Positions 24,601-38,100 of a DNA stretch of 64,000 bases are shown here, piece by piece. The number at the start of each line of letters is the position of its first letter. Positions within the stretch are counted from its first letter, which is position 1. The DNA comes from Buxus sempervirens (Eukaryota > Streptophyta > Magnoliopsida > Buxales > Buxaceae), in the NCBI GenBank assembly GCA_947561395.2, contig OX387194.1, positions 22,616,048-22,680,047 of the forward strand. The letters run 5' to 3'. A model generated the notes under the pieces. It ran no database searches. It was not told the DNA's origin and worked only from the letters and a program-made list of their open reading frames with translations. The translations under genes were made by a program, and so were the position numbers.

Positions 24601-27600
24601 TAGAAGGGCATTTTATATTTCAGTCTTCACATGACTTATTTTAAAACTATTTGATTCTAAGGTATCTCTTTATAATTCTAACTTAACATTTACTTCTTTT
24701 GTAGTGTGACTGTGTGATCTATCAAAACTACATTATCTACAAATAATATACACTAAGGCATCTCATCTTGAATATGACTCGTTGACTCATCCATAACTAA
24801 AATGAATAGATAACGACTAGTAACCAACCCTTGGTGCAACCCCATCTTAATCAAAATTCTATTTGTCTCACCGCCAATAGTTTTTTACTATGTTCCTACT
24901 TCTTAATATATAGATGATCTTTTACCTATCCAAAAAAAAAAAAAAAAAAATAGTTTTTTACTTTAGCCTAGGCTTCCTCATGCATGTCCCTTAATTGCAT
25001 CAATATATTCCATTGGTGCACCTTTTTTATATGAAGTCCATCAAATGAGTTCTCTAGAAAGCATATGCTTTTTCCAAATAAATAAAAAACATATGCAAAA
25101 TTTTTTTTCTCTAGACTTTTCTATTTATTGTCCCAGTAAAAATATGGTTTCTATAGTAGGCTTTCTAGACATAATTCCAAATTCGTTTTCTGTCACTCTA
25201 GTTATTAGTCTTAATCTATATTAATCACTCTTTCCTACAATTTCATCATGTAACTAATAAGTTTAGTTTACATTACACTTTCTTTAGTGAAAAGAGGCAG
25301 CTAAAGGGGTTAAAAAAATCCATACATATTTGTATTTACTACCTTTTTCTACTTTAATACATATCATTACTTATCAACAAAAAAAAAGGGGGTGGGGGTT
25401 AAAGATGTCTATGACTTTGTAATTTATTCAAACTTATTTTTCTCTTCTTCCTTTCTTCTTTCTTTTCCCTTACTTTCGGGGGGTTATTGTTTTTGTTCAT
25501 GAATCAACATTATATGTAAAAGTGACATATACATAGTAATTGACCCCCTATGCCATGAAGATTTATAGCTGGTTGATCTTTGGTTTCTTGGTGCAAAATT
25601 AGGAGGGAGTTATGGATTTAATTTCTAGATTTTGTTTGTATGAGTAGGTACCCCTTTGGTATTTTACTGATTTTAATGTATAATGGCTCTCATAAGAATT
25701 TGTAAGTAGCAATGGTTCAGTTTGGGTATTTTTCCTTACTGGATTTTCATTGGAGGTTTTGGAAGGATTGTAGCTGTAATATTTTAAATGGCTTTTCTCA
25801 AGCTATGTATATTATTGGAGATTGCATTAATTTGCTTGTGATTGGGTTCCATTCACATGTGAGCTGTAAGGTTGCATACACGTGAAGCAATTAATAAACT
25901 TCAAGCTCTCCAAAAAATTAGCTGAATTTGTTTTAAGGTATAAGAAGTCTGTAGAAATAAAATCCATGCAAAATATCCTATCCCTAGCTTGGCACCACGA
26001 ACCCTATTCTTTCAGCCCATTCAGTAATGTGAATCCTGTTCCATCATCCTAAAAATGTATTAGTTGGAAATTCCCTGAAATGATCCAAAGATGATGACTT
26101 AGCAGTAAAAACATGGTATTTAAAGCTGAAAAATGGGGTTACATGAGGTGCAGAAATTTATGTTGTGGCATATGTGATATGTGTGCTAGTGGCATATTTT
26201 CCACACTTGCTGTGGAGGCATATGCAATGTTGGAGAAAAATCACATTATGCAGATAAAATATTTGAGTTTACTGTTGGTTTTAATAGCTATGTTTTTGCT
26301 TTATGGACTTGATGGAATTCAGTAACCTTAGGCTGGCCAACATGAACAATTGTCTTCTTTTTTTCTCGTTATGTGCTGAAAAAAATTTAATTCATTAAGA
26401 AAATGGATATTTAATTTAATTTTGCACATTCTTCAATTTTAGATTTTCTTTTGATGGCAAAAATAGTGTTTCATCTTTGATAATTGTCTTTGAGTTCTCA
26501 TCAGTGTTTACCGTTTCGGCTGCACAACGTAGTGTGCCGTCGAAATTTCGTTTTTTGTGATGTGACGATGCGTTTTGGAGGGTAAAAATTGCTTAATTGC
26601 ATTGCTGGCGATTTTTTGGTGAAACGGGACGGTGTGCTGAGCAAAACGGGGTGGCGTGCCGGCGAAATTTCCCCAAAATACAAAAAAAAACCAATTTTGC
26701 CCAATTTTTGCCCTTTTTAAATTTTTTTGCCATTTTGGCGGCACGCCGCCACCTGTTGGCACCGAAACAGGAAACCTTGGTTCTCATAGACTTTTTGGTG
26801 GAAATTTTAAGAAGTACGAGTCTTTCTAATTTTGGAAAAATCATCATCATCATCATAAGCTAGTTCCCACCAAAGTGAGGTTGGTGATGCGAATCTTGTC
26901 TCTCCATCCTGTTTTAACAAAAATCATATTTTCAGTTAATTTATGTTTTTGCAAATCTTGTTTTATAGATTTCATCCATGTCTTTTTAGGTCTCCTTTTT
27001 GCTCGCTTAGGCCTTACAATATGCATACTCTCACTATCTCACACCTTATAAGTTCTGACAAGTTCATCTCTAGGTCTCCGCTTTACATTACAAAACCACC
27101 TCAACCTACTTTCCTTCATTTTATCCTTAATGCATGCTATGTCTAACCACTTTTGAATGTCTTCATTTCTTATTTTGTTTTTCTTAGTTTTGCCACAAGT
27201 CCATCTTAGCATCCTCATCTCTGTAACACTCATCTTCTGAACTTGTTGGTTTTTTGCCATACAATATCCTGCACCATACAACATAGCTGGTCTAACTGGT
27301 GTCTTATAAAATTTATCCTTTAATTTAAGCGGAACATGCTTATCACATAAAACCCTTGAAGCACCCCTATACTTAAGCCAACTAGCGCTAATCCTATGTG
27401 CAACATCTTCATCAATTTCATCATCTTTTTGTATTATTGATCTAAGATATTTGAACTTATTACTTAAAGGGATATTCTGATTGTCAATTCTAATAGTTTC
27501 ATTAGTTATATTGCTATTTGTATTAAAAGAGCAATTCATATATTCAGTCTTTGCATGGCTTATTTTAAGATCCTTTGATTCTAAGGCATTTCTCCATGAT

Positions 27601-29144
27601 TCAAGCTTAATATTTACTTCTTCTCTACGGTGCTTGCCAATCTTCCTGTTTATTATATGTCTCTGTTTAGGATGCCTAGGAGGGTCGTGGCTATAGTTGA
27701 AAAGGCTCAAAGAGATTTTTGGTGGGAAGGAAGGGGTGAGAGGAAGGTGCATTTGGTCAGGTGGGATAAGGTGAGTTTGGGAAAGGAAAAAAGAGGTTTA
27801 GGATTGGGCAACATTGCTCTTCGCAATTCCTCTCTCCTAGCCAAATGGTTGTGGCACTTTAGCATTAAAAATGAAAGTTTATGGCATCAAGCGATCACAA
27901 GCAAATGTGGTAGAAATGATAATGGATGGTCGATTAATTTGAGGGCCCAACCTTCAGGAAATTGCCCCTGGAAAGCCATCATGAGTCAGGCCCATGCTTT
28001 CTATCCCCATATAAAATTGTGCATTGGTTTTGGGTCTTCTATTTGGTTTTGGCATGATTTGTAGTGGGGTGGGTCGATTTTGTCTAGTTAGTTTCCTCAT
28101 TTGCATTCTTTGGTTCTCCATCCTAACGCCCTTGTAGCTGAAATTCTTTCTCCATCGGTATTTGGTTTGACATGAAACCTAATTTTCAGGAGAGATCCTT
28201 GTCTAGCTGAAATGGAGGAGTTAGCATCATTTTTCGTACCCTAAAAGATGTGCATCTTGATCCACTAGTTTCGGACAAGGTCCTTTGGGCTCTATCTGCT
28301 TTTGGCTCTTTTACTTGCAAATCCTTCTTTAGTAGGATTTCTTATAACCCCTCCATTCCTAATCCATCATTCTCTGTCTTTAGGCTATGGAAGCCAAAGG
28401 TTCCTCCTAAAGTTAAGGCTTTTCTCTGGACTGTCCTCTTGTACAGGATCAATATGGTGGATTGCCTCCAAAGAAGATGGAAGACAATGTCCTTATGCCC
28501 TCAGGTATGTTTCATGTGTATAAGAGCAGGAGAGAGTATTGATCATCTGTTTGTGCAGTGCCAATTTGCATATGAAATTTGGATGCTTATGTTGCACTTG
28601 ATTGGAGTGTCTTGGGTGATGCCGGATTCCTTTAATGCATGGTTTGATCAATGGCGAGTTAGGGGATTGGGGAAGAAAGGACGCATCATTTACAGGCTTC
28701 TTTTCCATGCCGTGGTATGGCAAATTTGGTTAGAAAGGAATGCCAGGATATTTCAGGATGTTAGGAGACCGATGGATCATGTGATTGATACTATTATAGT
28801 ATCTGTAGCATCCTGGGTCTCTATACTTTTAGATTTTCAAGGGGTCAGAATATTAGAGATACTGAATGGATGGCAATCACGGTGTCTCTTGAATTCTTCT
28901 TAGGATTTAGGGTGATGGCTGGAATTTCTGGTAGTCACGGGTGATGGCTATTTTTGTCTAGTGGCGGCCTTCGATCATAGTGGAACATCTTGTTTAGCTA
29001 CAATAGATGGTCTTTTTGAAATTGTACATTGAGTCTTTTGTTGTGGGATGGGGTATGTGGTGTTCATTATAGTGTTTGTACATCGGTGTATTTTTGTTAC
29101 TTGCTCGGGGTCAGATCAGAGCCTCAATTGTACACTTTTTTACC

Positions 29145-29183
<39 letters not shown>

Positions 29184-32100
29184 CCTCATTATTCAGCAAA
29201 AAAAATATTTACTTCTTTTCTAGTGTGATCCACCGATACTACATCATCTGCAAATAACATACACCAAGGCACCTCATCTTGAATATGACTTGTCAACTCA
29301 TCCATAACTAAAGCAAAAAGATAAGGGCTAATAGCCGACTCTTGATGCAAACCTATCTTAACCGGAAAATCAGTTGTCTTACGGCCAACAATTTTAACTT
29401 TTGTTAAGGCTCCCTCATACATATTTTTTATTACATCAATATGTTTAATTGGTATACCTTTTTTGTACAAAGTCCACAAAATTAATTCTTTTGGAATCCT
29501 ATCCTATGCTATTTCTAAATCAATAAAAACCATATGCAAATCTTTTTTATTTTTTCTAGACTTTTCTATTAATTGTCTAAGTAAAAATATAGCTTTGGTT
29601 GTGGATCTATTGGGCATAAATCCAGATTTTGGAAAACTGCATCTGGCAAAAGAATATTTGTGAGGAAATATGTTGCTGGAAGAATGTAAGGGGAGATCAA
29701 AAGAAGTTGTTGAACCTCTTATAGGTCCACAACCAACAAAATTCTGACAAATGAGAAAACTATTCTTGAGGGTTCCTTAAAATAGAAATGTGAAAAGGAT
29801 CAAGGTTTTCAATTTCGCATTTCGCCCACATTTTGCTGGGCATGCCCATCGAAATTTCGTGGGCATGCCAACAACATGCTGAGAAATCAAGGGAAAAAGA
29901 TTTTCCCACAATTTCCCCAAAATTGTCATATTTAGTGTATATCTACGGAAATATCTAGAAGCTTTATATGGACATGGGCTTGTCAAAGACTGTTGGTTTC
30001 TCTCATCTGGCAGTTTTAGTAGGTGTCTTATGCATCTTTAGAGGAAAGCTTTACGGAGCACAAAAGAACTGAAAATTCGGTGATGGCAAACGAGATTTAG
30101 GAGATATAGATTTTAGTTTTGCTTCGATGTTGGATGAAATAAATATTTGAGGCAATGGCAAACATGATTTTGTGGAATGGTACTTATTATGGCCAATTTT
30201 AGAGGCTTTTAGTTGGTTAGCTAGTTGTTTTTTTTTTCTTTTTTGTACAAGTGAATTTTGATAATTTAAAAGATGTTATATTGACAACCTTTTCTGGTAT
30301 CCTTGAAGAATGGGATGTCATCAAGAGCAAATAAGTTCATTGGGAGGGAACATCAATCCTCAGTGCAGAAGAATAAAGGTAAACTTGCAATTGAAGAATT
30401 ACTTAAGGAAGAGACATTTTCGAGGTAATTTAGAACCTTTTTTTGGTTATTTTGCATCTTGTTTTCAAAGTGAATTGTTCTATTGTTGTTGTCAATATCA
30501 TTTTCCTTCTATTTTTCCACTGCTACAATGTTTTTTCCTTTTCTTTTTCTTCCTCCATTGAAATATGTGGAGGATTTTGCTAGTATATCTTCTTTTTACA
30601 ACTCAGAACTGTAGTGTAGAGACATTTCATAGTTTTACATTCTTCCAGGTCAATTAAATTGCAAACATTCAGACTTCTATGAGATGATTTCTGTAATTTC
30701 AAAATGTTCCAGTGAGAGAACATGAGCTGGTGGAATGTAAATTTTATTAAAACTGATCACTTGGTTGAATCAACTGAAACCTATGTTTAAACAGCAGAGA
30801 ATTCCATAGTATGTTGCTTATCTTTTGCACCTCAAAGATCCTTTGGGAGATGGTGAAAGGGGATATAGGTTTTTTTTTCTTTAAAGGAATTTATTAGGTT
30901 GATGAACAGGCACTTCCCTAACTTAGTCCAATGATTGGGAGTCCCTAGGATGACAAGATTACTTTGAACTACGAGAACTCTGTTCTCTTTTTTACAATTT
31001 TTCATTTTTAGAATAAAATATCCATAAAACTAAAAAAAGAATTTTTCTATCCAGATTATTGACTCAAACCTGAGAATATTTGTAGAAGATCTAGCTGTGA
31101 ACTCGAGTTACACACACACACACACACATGCATATATCTATGCATGTACATATGAGTGCATGAGCGAATACATATGTACAAAGGAAGTGAAAGAAAGAAC
31201 AGGTTTTTTCTTTTTTTTAATCCTCTTATTTTTTAAGGCTTCAGTTTTTGTGTATGTTTTTTTGCCAATGATTCAACAAATTTTGGAACACTAGAGATAG
31301 GAAAATTATTAGAGGGTGGAGCGAGAGAGAGAGAGAGAGAGGTGGGTGGGGAAGGTGACCTTGTAAGAGAGAGTATGTTGTATTTGTTCTACTATCAAAA
31401 AAAAATGTTGTATTTGTTCTGGTTCCTTTTATTTTCCGGATTCTGGTTTAGGCATTTTGGTATACATGACTTGCAAAACTATAATAAATTTAATATACTA
31501 GCTTTGTGGTGGATGTTCATGTATTCGCATCTACGATATATAATAACTCTATTTTAAGATAGCAGCTTTGCAGTGCATGTACTTATATTGGTCAGTTCTA
31601 ATGAAATATTAAAAGAAATATATGGACGTACAAAGCATTTGCAGCCAAAGAAAAATCAAGGAAAAACAAAACTAAAGCCCGAACACAAAAAGACTAGTCA
31701 AGTGCCATAGCTGTGGCTAAATCTCTGATCACATTCTCGACTAAAGTGAGCAGAAATTCCTTCCTTATGCAGATCCATGATGCCGCCAAAAAAATGATGT
31801 CATCTAGAATTCTCAATTTCTGAATACCACCTCTGTCATTGATACATCTATTGCAGGCCATCTACATGATCCATAGTGTTGCAAAGAAAACCAAATAAAT
31901 CAACGTCTTGCCTTTCACTTTTAAGAAATGAGAATCTTCACTACTCTGCTAAATCAATGAATGTTCTAGGCAAGATCCAACTGACACCCAATATGCCAAG
32001 AAACTAAGACCAACAAAAGCCCACCACCTCATACTCGCTAAATGGTTGTGGCACTTCAGCATTGATAAAGAAAGTCTTTGGCATAAGGTTATTGTCAGCA

Positions 32101-35100
32101 AATATGGTATCGATGCTAAATGGGCAGTCAATAAATATGAGGGCTCGTCATGTCGGAAATTGTCCATGGAAAGCTATTATGAGAATGGCCTCGTTGTTTT
32201 ACCCTCAAGTCAGGATGGCGATTTGGTTTGGGGGTTCTGTTCGGTTTTGGCATGATCGGTGGTGGGGTAATATTGTTTTGTCGTGTCTTTTTCCACGTTT
32301 ATTTTCCTTGGCCATCCATCTTGTCGCTTTTGTGGTTGATATTCTTTCTTCGTCTGTGTTTGGCCTTTCTTGGAACTTGGTTTTTAGGAGAGATCGTTGA
32401 TCCATAGAACTACAAGATTTGGCTTATCTTCTAGATAAGTTAAAGGATGTTTCCATTGACCTTTATAATGATGATTTGCCGATTTAGTCCCCTTCTCCTT
32501 CTAGTACCTATTCTTGTAAATCCTTTTTTAAATTGTTCAATCAGAGTAGGTCTACCCATCCTGTATCCTTTCCAGTATCTCGATTGTCGAAGCCCAAGGT
32601 TCCCCCCAAGATCAAGGCCTTCTTGTGGATTGCTATCCTATATAAGATAAATACGGCTGATCACCTCCAAAGAAGATGGAAGACGTGTGCTTTATCTCCT
32701 CATGTGTGCATTATGTGTATGGAAGGGGGGAGAGTGTTGAACATCTTTTTGTACAGTGTTGTTTTGCATACATTATATGGACGCGGCTATCCCAGATGGT
32801 GGGAGTTTCTTGGGTCTTACCAGACACCCTAGCAGCGTTGTTTCATCAATGGAGGGTCAAAGGATTGGGGAAGAGGGGCTACATTATCTATAGTCTTCTC
32901 TTTCATGCAGTTGTATGGTATATTTGGATGGAGTGCAATAGGAGGATATTTTAGGATTCTCGGAGGTCAGTGGAGCAAGTGTTTGACTCTATTTTAGTTG
33001 CAGCAGCCTCTTGGGTGATGGTTCTATCGGAGTTTCATGGCATATATGTAGCGGATATTGTCAGAGAGTGGCATCGTTGGTGCTTTTCGTCTCTTGTTGT
33101 GGAGGATGGTGGGTCAGGAGGAGGGATTAGTTGAGGTCTTCGAGGAGGAATCCTTGGATTAGGAGAGATGTGAGTTGGTCTTGATGTTGAATGTCTTATT
33201 CAACATCGATTCCATGATCTGTATATTTCAGATGTGCGGTTCATTCTCAGGGTGGATATGCTAGGTTTCAATATTATGGTGGATAAGGGTCTGGTTAGGG
33301 TGGTTTTTGAGTTGGTATGTTCATGATGTGGGCCATGTATATCTAGACTTGCTGTACATTCTTCTTCATTATATATATATATATACTCATACTATCATTA
33401 CTCATCAAAAAAACATATTATACTTGCAAAACAAACAATAACATCACTCATGGTTTCTGTGCTTTGCCGATAATTCTTCAGCGACAATACTAGCCTGATT
33501 TTTTGTATGACATAAAAGTTTTGGGGCCATCCATTCTATCCTTCCGGAAACTCTTAGTAAGCATTTTGAACACCTTGAAATTTCCAGACCTCTTCATCCA
33601 GATCCTGTCTTTTTTACTGTGCTATTTGATGGAAGCTCATCCAGGAATTTCGAAAGAAGAATTATCAATTATCTGAGAAACTTATTACTTGATAAATGAT
33701 ATTATTATCAGTAAATTATTGTGAATGAGCCAACTTCGTGAAACTATGTTGAGGATGATTATCTCCTTTCATCAATACAGCAGTATTTCAATTTATGAGG
33801 AGGTTTTTTGAAAATCAATAAAAGAAAAAAAAAAAAAAGGTCGGTCAAGATTCTTGAAAAAGTATTTCTCTGTATCTCCATATTTCCAAAAAGCATATCC
33901 ATATTAAACATAGTAACAATTACCACAAGTATACAAAGAAATAAAGAGAATGGCAGGAAAACGGATAAAGCAACAGTAAATTCTGTCAAGACATCCATGA
34001 TGAGGTATGCAACAACAAGAAAAGAATAACATGAAGATTTTTCCCCAACAGAGCAATTGAATTTTGCAATCCACTTTTAGGAATAGGAGATCTTAATAGT
34101 GCATTTTAATGACGTAGACAAATTTTGGTGGGTTCTGAACATTTTAAAATTTTCGTAATCTTTTATTGCGCGTTCCATCTTCTATAAATTTGGGTTAGTA
34201 GATAGAGTGGCAATCCTATGGAAATCCTTTTGAATGCATACAAATATTAGTAAACTGCAGAGTTCAGAATATATGAGTGTTAAATTAAGTGCTCTAGTAT
34301 TCTTCCAAGGTGGCCAAATTTTTGTAGCGTATTATAGTTCTGTTGTAGTTATTCCTTTCTTTGTGATTTTTTTTTTTGATAAGTAATAATGCTTGAATTA
34401 TCATTAAGAATAGAAATAAAGAGGTACATGTACAGGTACACAAACAGTGTACCAAGACATCCCATCCTACTCTTAAATACCCTTTCTACAAATCAGCAAA
34501 ATGAGTACAATTTAGAAAAGCCTCTAACAGAATGTCTTTCATTGATGCTTGGTTGCCAATCCAACTGTGGATCAGTTTTAGGACCCTTATTTCTAGGTAG
34601 AACCAACTTCTTTCTGAGTCCTTAAAGATTCTGTGATTTCTCTCTCCCCGAGTGACTCAAGCTATAGCTACCGGAATTGAATTCCATATCAGTTCACCAC
34701 ATGACTTACCCTTCAGCCAACCCCATGCTTCCAGAGATTGCCTAAAAGTTTCAGGTTGTGTCCATACCAATTCCAATCTTGTTAAGATCATATTCCATAT
34801 TTTTGATACACTTGTACAATGTATTAGCAAATGTTCCACTGATTCCTCTTGCTGTTTACACATGATGCACCTGTTGGGGAGCTGCCATCCTCTATTCTTT
34901 AAGTGGTTTAATGTGAGAATTTTATCAAGTGAAGCTGCCCACAAAAAGAAGCCAACCTTGCTGGGGCAACCAGGTGCCTAGATTAACTTAGCGGCTTGAA
35001 AATTCATACCAGTAGATACCAGATCTTTAATAGCTGCTCTAACTGAGAAGGAGCTCGACTTCGTTTTAGACCAGATTCTCTTGTCCTCTCCATACCCAAC

Positions 35101-38100
35101 CTGCATGTTGTATAGAAAACCCATCAGTTCTTCATAATCTTTTAGCTTCCAATCTAATAAGAGTCTCCTTAGAACCACATTCCACATAATAACATTCCCA
35201 TCAATGGACATGATTTCGCTGACCAGAGCCTTCTGATTACTACTTATATTGTAGATCGAGGGGAATCTCACACGAAGGCTGACCTCTCCACACCATATAT
35301 CATCCCAAAATCTAGTCTTCATTCCATTACCAACTGCAATTTTGAAATCTGTTCCCTCTAATCCACCCCATCTTGCAATTGGTCTCCACATGCTTACTCT
35401 GTATGGGGCAATGGATCTGTTGGGTAACCAATCCTCTTGAGAAGAACCATATTTCTCATGAATGCGCATTCTCCATAAACTATTCTGCTCACTACCCTAT
35501 CTCCATAGCCATTTTTGTAGAAAAGCTTTATTAGTTAAAGTCAAGGGTCTAAGACCAAGGCCACCCTCTTCCTTTGGTCTACAAACACTCTTCCACCTTA
35601 CCAAGTGAAACTTAGTTACTCCTTCAGGACCCTTCCAAAGGAACTTTCTCTGAATCATGTCAAATTTCTTAGCAATAGAAGTAGGAATCTTCAATATCGT
35701 CATTAGATAAGTTGGTAAGCTTGCAAGGACACTTTTTACCATAATCAATTTACCTCCCTTTGAAAGTAAATAGCTCTTCCATGTTGCCAATTTCTTCTCC
35801 ATTCTTTCCACAATGGGATTCCAAACATGAATCTTTTTATAACCAGCGCCCAAGGGAATCCCAAGGTAAGTCATAGGTAGCGGACCAATTCTACACCCAA
35901 CAACTTGACTCATTCTTTCTATATTCTCCACATTCCCAACAGCAAACATCTCACTTTTTGCCATGTTTACTTTCAGACCTGAACAAGCTTGAAAACAAAG
36001 TAATATACCCTTTAACCAAGAGGATTGTTGATGAGATGGTCCACAAAAAGTCAATATGTCGTCAGCAAAAAGTAAATGGTTTATGGAAACAACATCTCCA
36101 AACATTACTCCTTCTATCTTGCCAACTTCCGAGGCCTTAGATATCATGCAACTAAAAGCTTCCATAACGATTGTGAAATGGAGGGGGGAAAGGGGATCTC
36201 CTTGACGAATGCTTTTCTGAGTTGGAAAGAAACCCGCTGCCGAGCCATTAACTAGGATTGACATTCTAACACTTGAAATACAAAATGATACCCAACTCCT
36301 CCACTTCTCACCAAAACCCATCCTTTTCAGCATATACATAAAAAAATTCCAGTTTACATAATCGTATGCCTTTTGGAGATCCAATTTGCACATGATCTTA
36401 CTCTTTCGTTCCTGATAACATGAGTCCATGCACTCACTTGCAATTAGGACAAAATGATGAAGCTGTCTTCCCCCGATGAAAGCTCCTTGGTTTTGGGATA
36501 TTAGGCCTTGTAGCACCACCTTGAGCCTTAATGCCAATAGTTTCACGAGGATTTTATACACACTACCCACTAAGCTGATTGGCCTGAACTCATTTAATTT
36601 GCAAGTGTTTTCCTTCTTTGGGATCAGCACTAGGAAAGTGGCATTGATGCTTCTTTCGAAACTCCCTTTCTTTGTGATTTTTCAGCTTGTATAAATGTTT
36701 ATTTAGGTGCATATGTGTGTTGCCTGGTTGTATGCTTGTGTGCTAGAAGCAGTGCATCTTTTACATCTATTAAAGGATTGCCTTTTTGGTTAGTTTACAT
36801 ATATTTTACATAAAAACTTTGATTTATTTGGTTGTTAGAATGGATAAAAATATCAACTACATTGTAAAGATAACAGTTTTTGTATTTAGTAGACTGTGAA
36901 TTCACCTTACTTTTGTTTTCAGGAGGAATAAGATTGGGTGAGTGACCATGATTGGTACAAAAACATTGATTTTTAAAGGCAAAATTATGTTATGGAATTA
37001 TGAGAGTGATTATTTGATATATTTTTACCGGATAATTTTATTGAGTACTTCTAAGAATTTGTTGGTTTTAGATGGACTGGTGGTAAAGGAGCATTGGGAA
37101 TTACATTCCATGCTAATATCTATAACAATTGCTTTATTTCATTTGAAGATGAGTTTTTGATTGCCGTCATTTCAAATGGTTTTGTTTGCATTTTTTGTAT
37201 ATTAGTCACAGTATGCTGATATTGATTTCTTCCAGTTGGTATTTTAGTTCATACCTACGAGAGCACAAATATTTGAGCCATGGATTTTGGGGCGTGATGA
37301 TATGTATTAATAAATATATACTCATGAAAATAAAGCCCTCTACACCAAGATTGTAAACACAGCTAACATGTCAACTGAATACGCATGCCTTTTTCCTGTT
37401 GCTGCCTGCCAAGAGTGTAAAGAAGTGACTGGCTTTTTTTTCTACACTTCTATTATCACTAAACACACTGAAAATATATGCTATCTCTCCTTCTGAATGT
37501 CAGTAGAGCTCATGGGTAATCATATAAGAAGTTTCTTTGTCTCACTCCCATTTCCTTGACCATTTCCAACAGCACATGAACTCCTTACATCTAGGCAACA
37601 CCATGCTAATTCAGACCCCAAAAAACCTTTCCACTAAAAGCTAACAAGCCAATCCAGACCCCAAAAAACCTTTACACTAAATGCTAATGGTGAATGAGCA
37701 ATGTAACAGGAGATGGCCAACTTACTCCACCTTACAAAATCATATGATTCATATATTAGGTGTGAACCAATTCCTGCTTTATTGAATATTGAAGTTTGAC
37801 AACTTACCCACCCCACCGCACACACCACCACCACATGAAATATCCTCCCCATAGCCAAAACTCCTCCCTTCTCCTCCTCCTCCTCTCAGAATGTCCAATC
37901 AAATACATTTTTACAAGGTGAAGAGCCGACGCAATATTTGTCTAATATTACCTTATGCCATAAGCTGACACTTCCTATCATGGAACTCCATTTTCCAATA
38001 CAGATTTGTTCATTAATTTAAATGGCATAAGACCAAGACCTCCAGCCTCCTCTGGCCATACAAATTTTCTTCCACTACCAAATGTTATATAAATGCATAT

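Larger units (their letters stand above)
23665..25190 (-). mobile_element. RTE-type LINE fragment 2, carrying two later insertions
   Basis: The sequence parallels the RTE fragment at 26838-29640 almost throughout: a terminal (ATC)n, the C-terminal region and part of the RT with a degraded VDN/ADD box. It is riddled with frameshifts. It is interrupted by a MITE (23797-24105) and a 59-bp A-tailed insert (24890-24948). The 5' part is absent, as usual for LINE truncation. Confidence 0.82.
26838..29640 (-). mobile_element. RTE-type LINE fragment 1, split by an L1 insertion
   Basis: The left block (26838-27626) encodes the RTE C-terminal region: 'FKYLRSIIQKDDEIDEDVAH', 'KHVPLKLKDKFYKT', 'MRMLRWTCGKTKKNKIRNED', and ends in a TGATGATGATG repeat typical of RTE 3' ends. 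The right block (29204-29640) encodes the end of the RT domain with an FADD box ('CMLFADDVV'). In an intact element these blocks are contiguous; they are separated by the L1 at 27627-29203. The N-terminal endonuclease is missing, so it was 5'-truncated. Confidence 0.9.
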
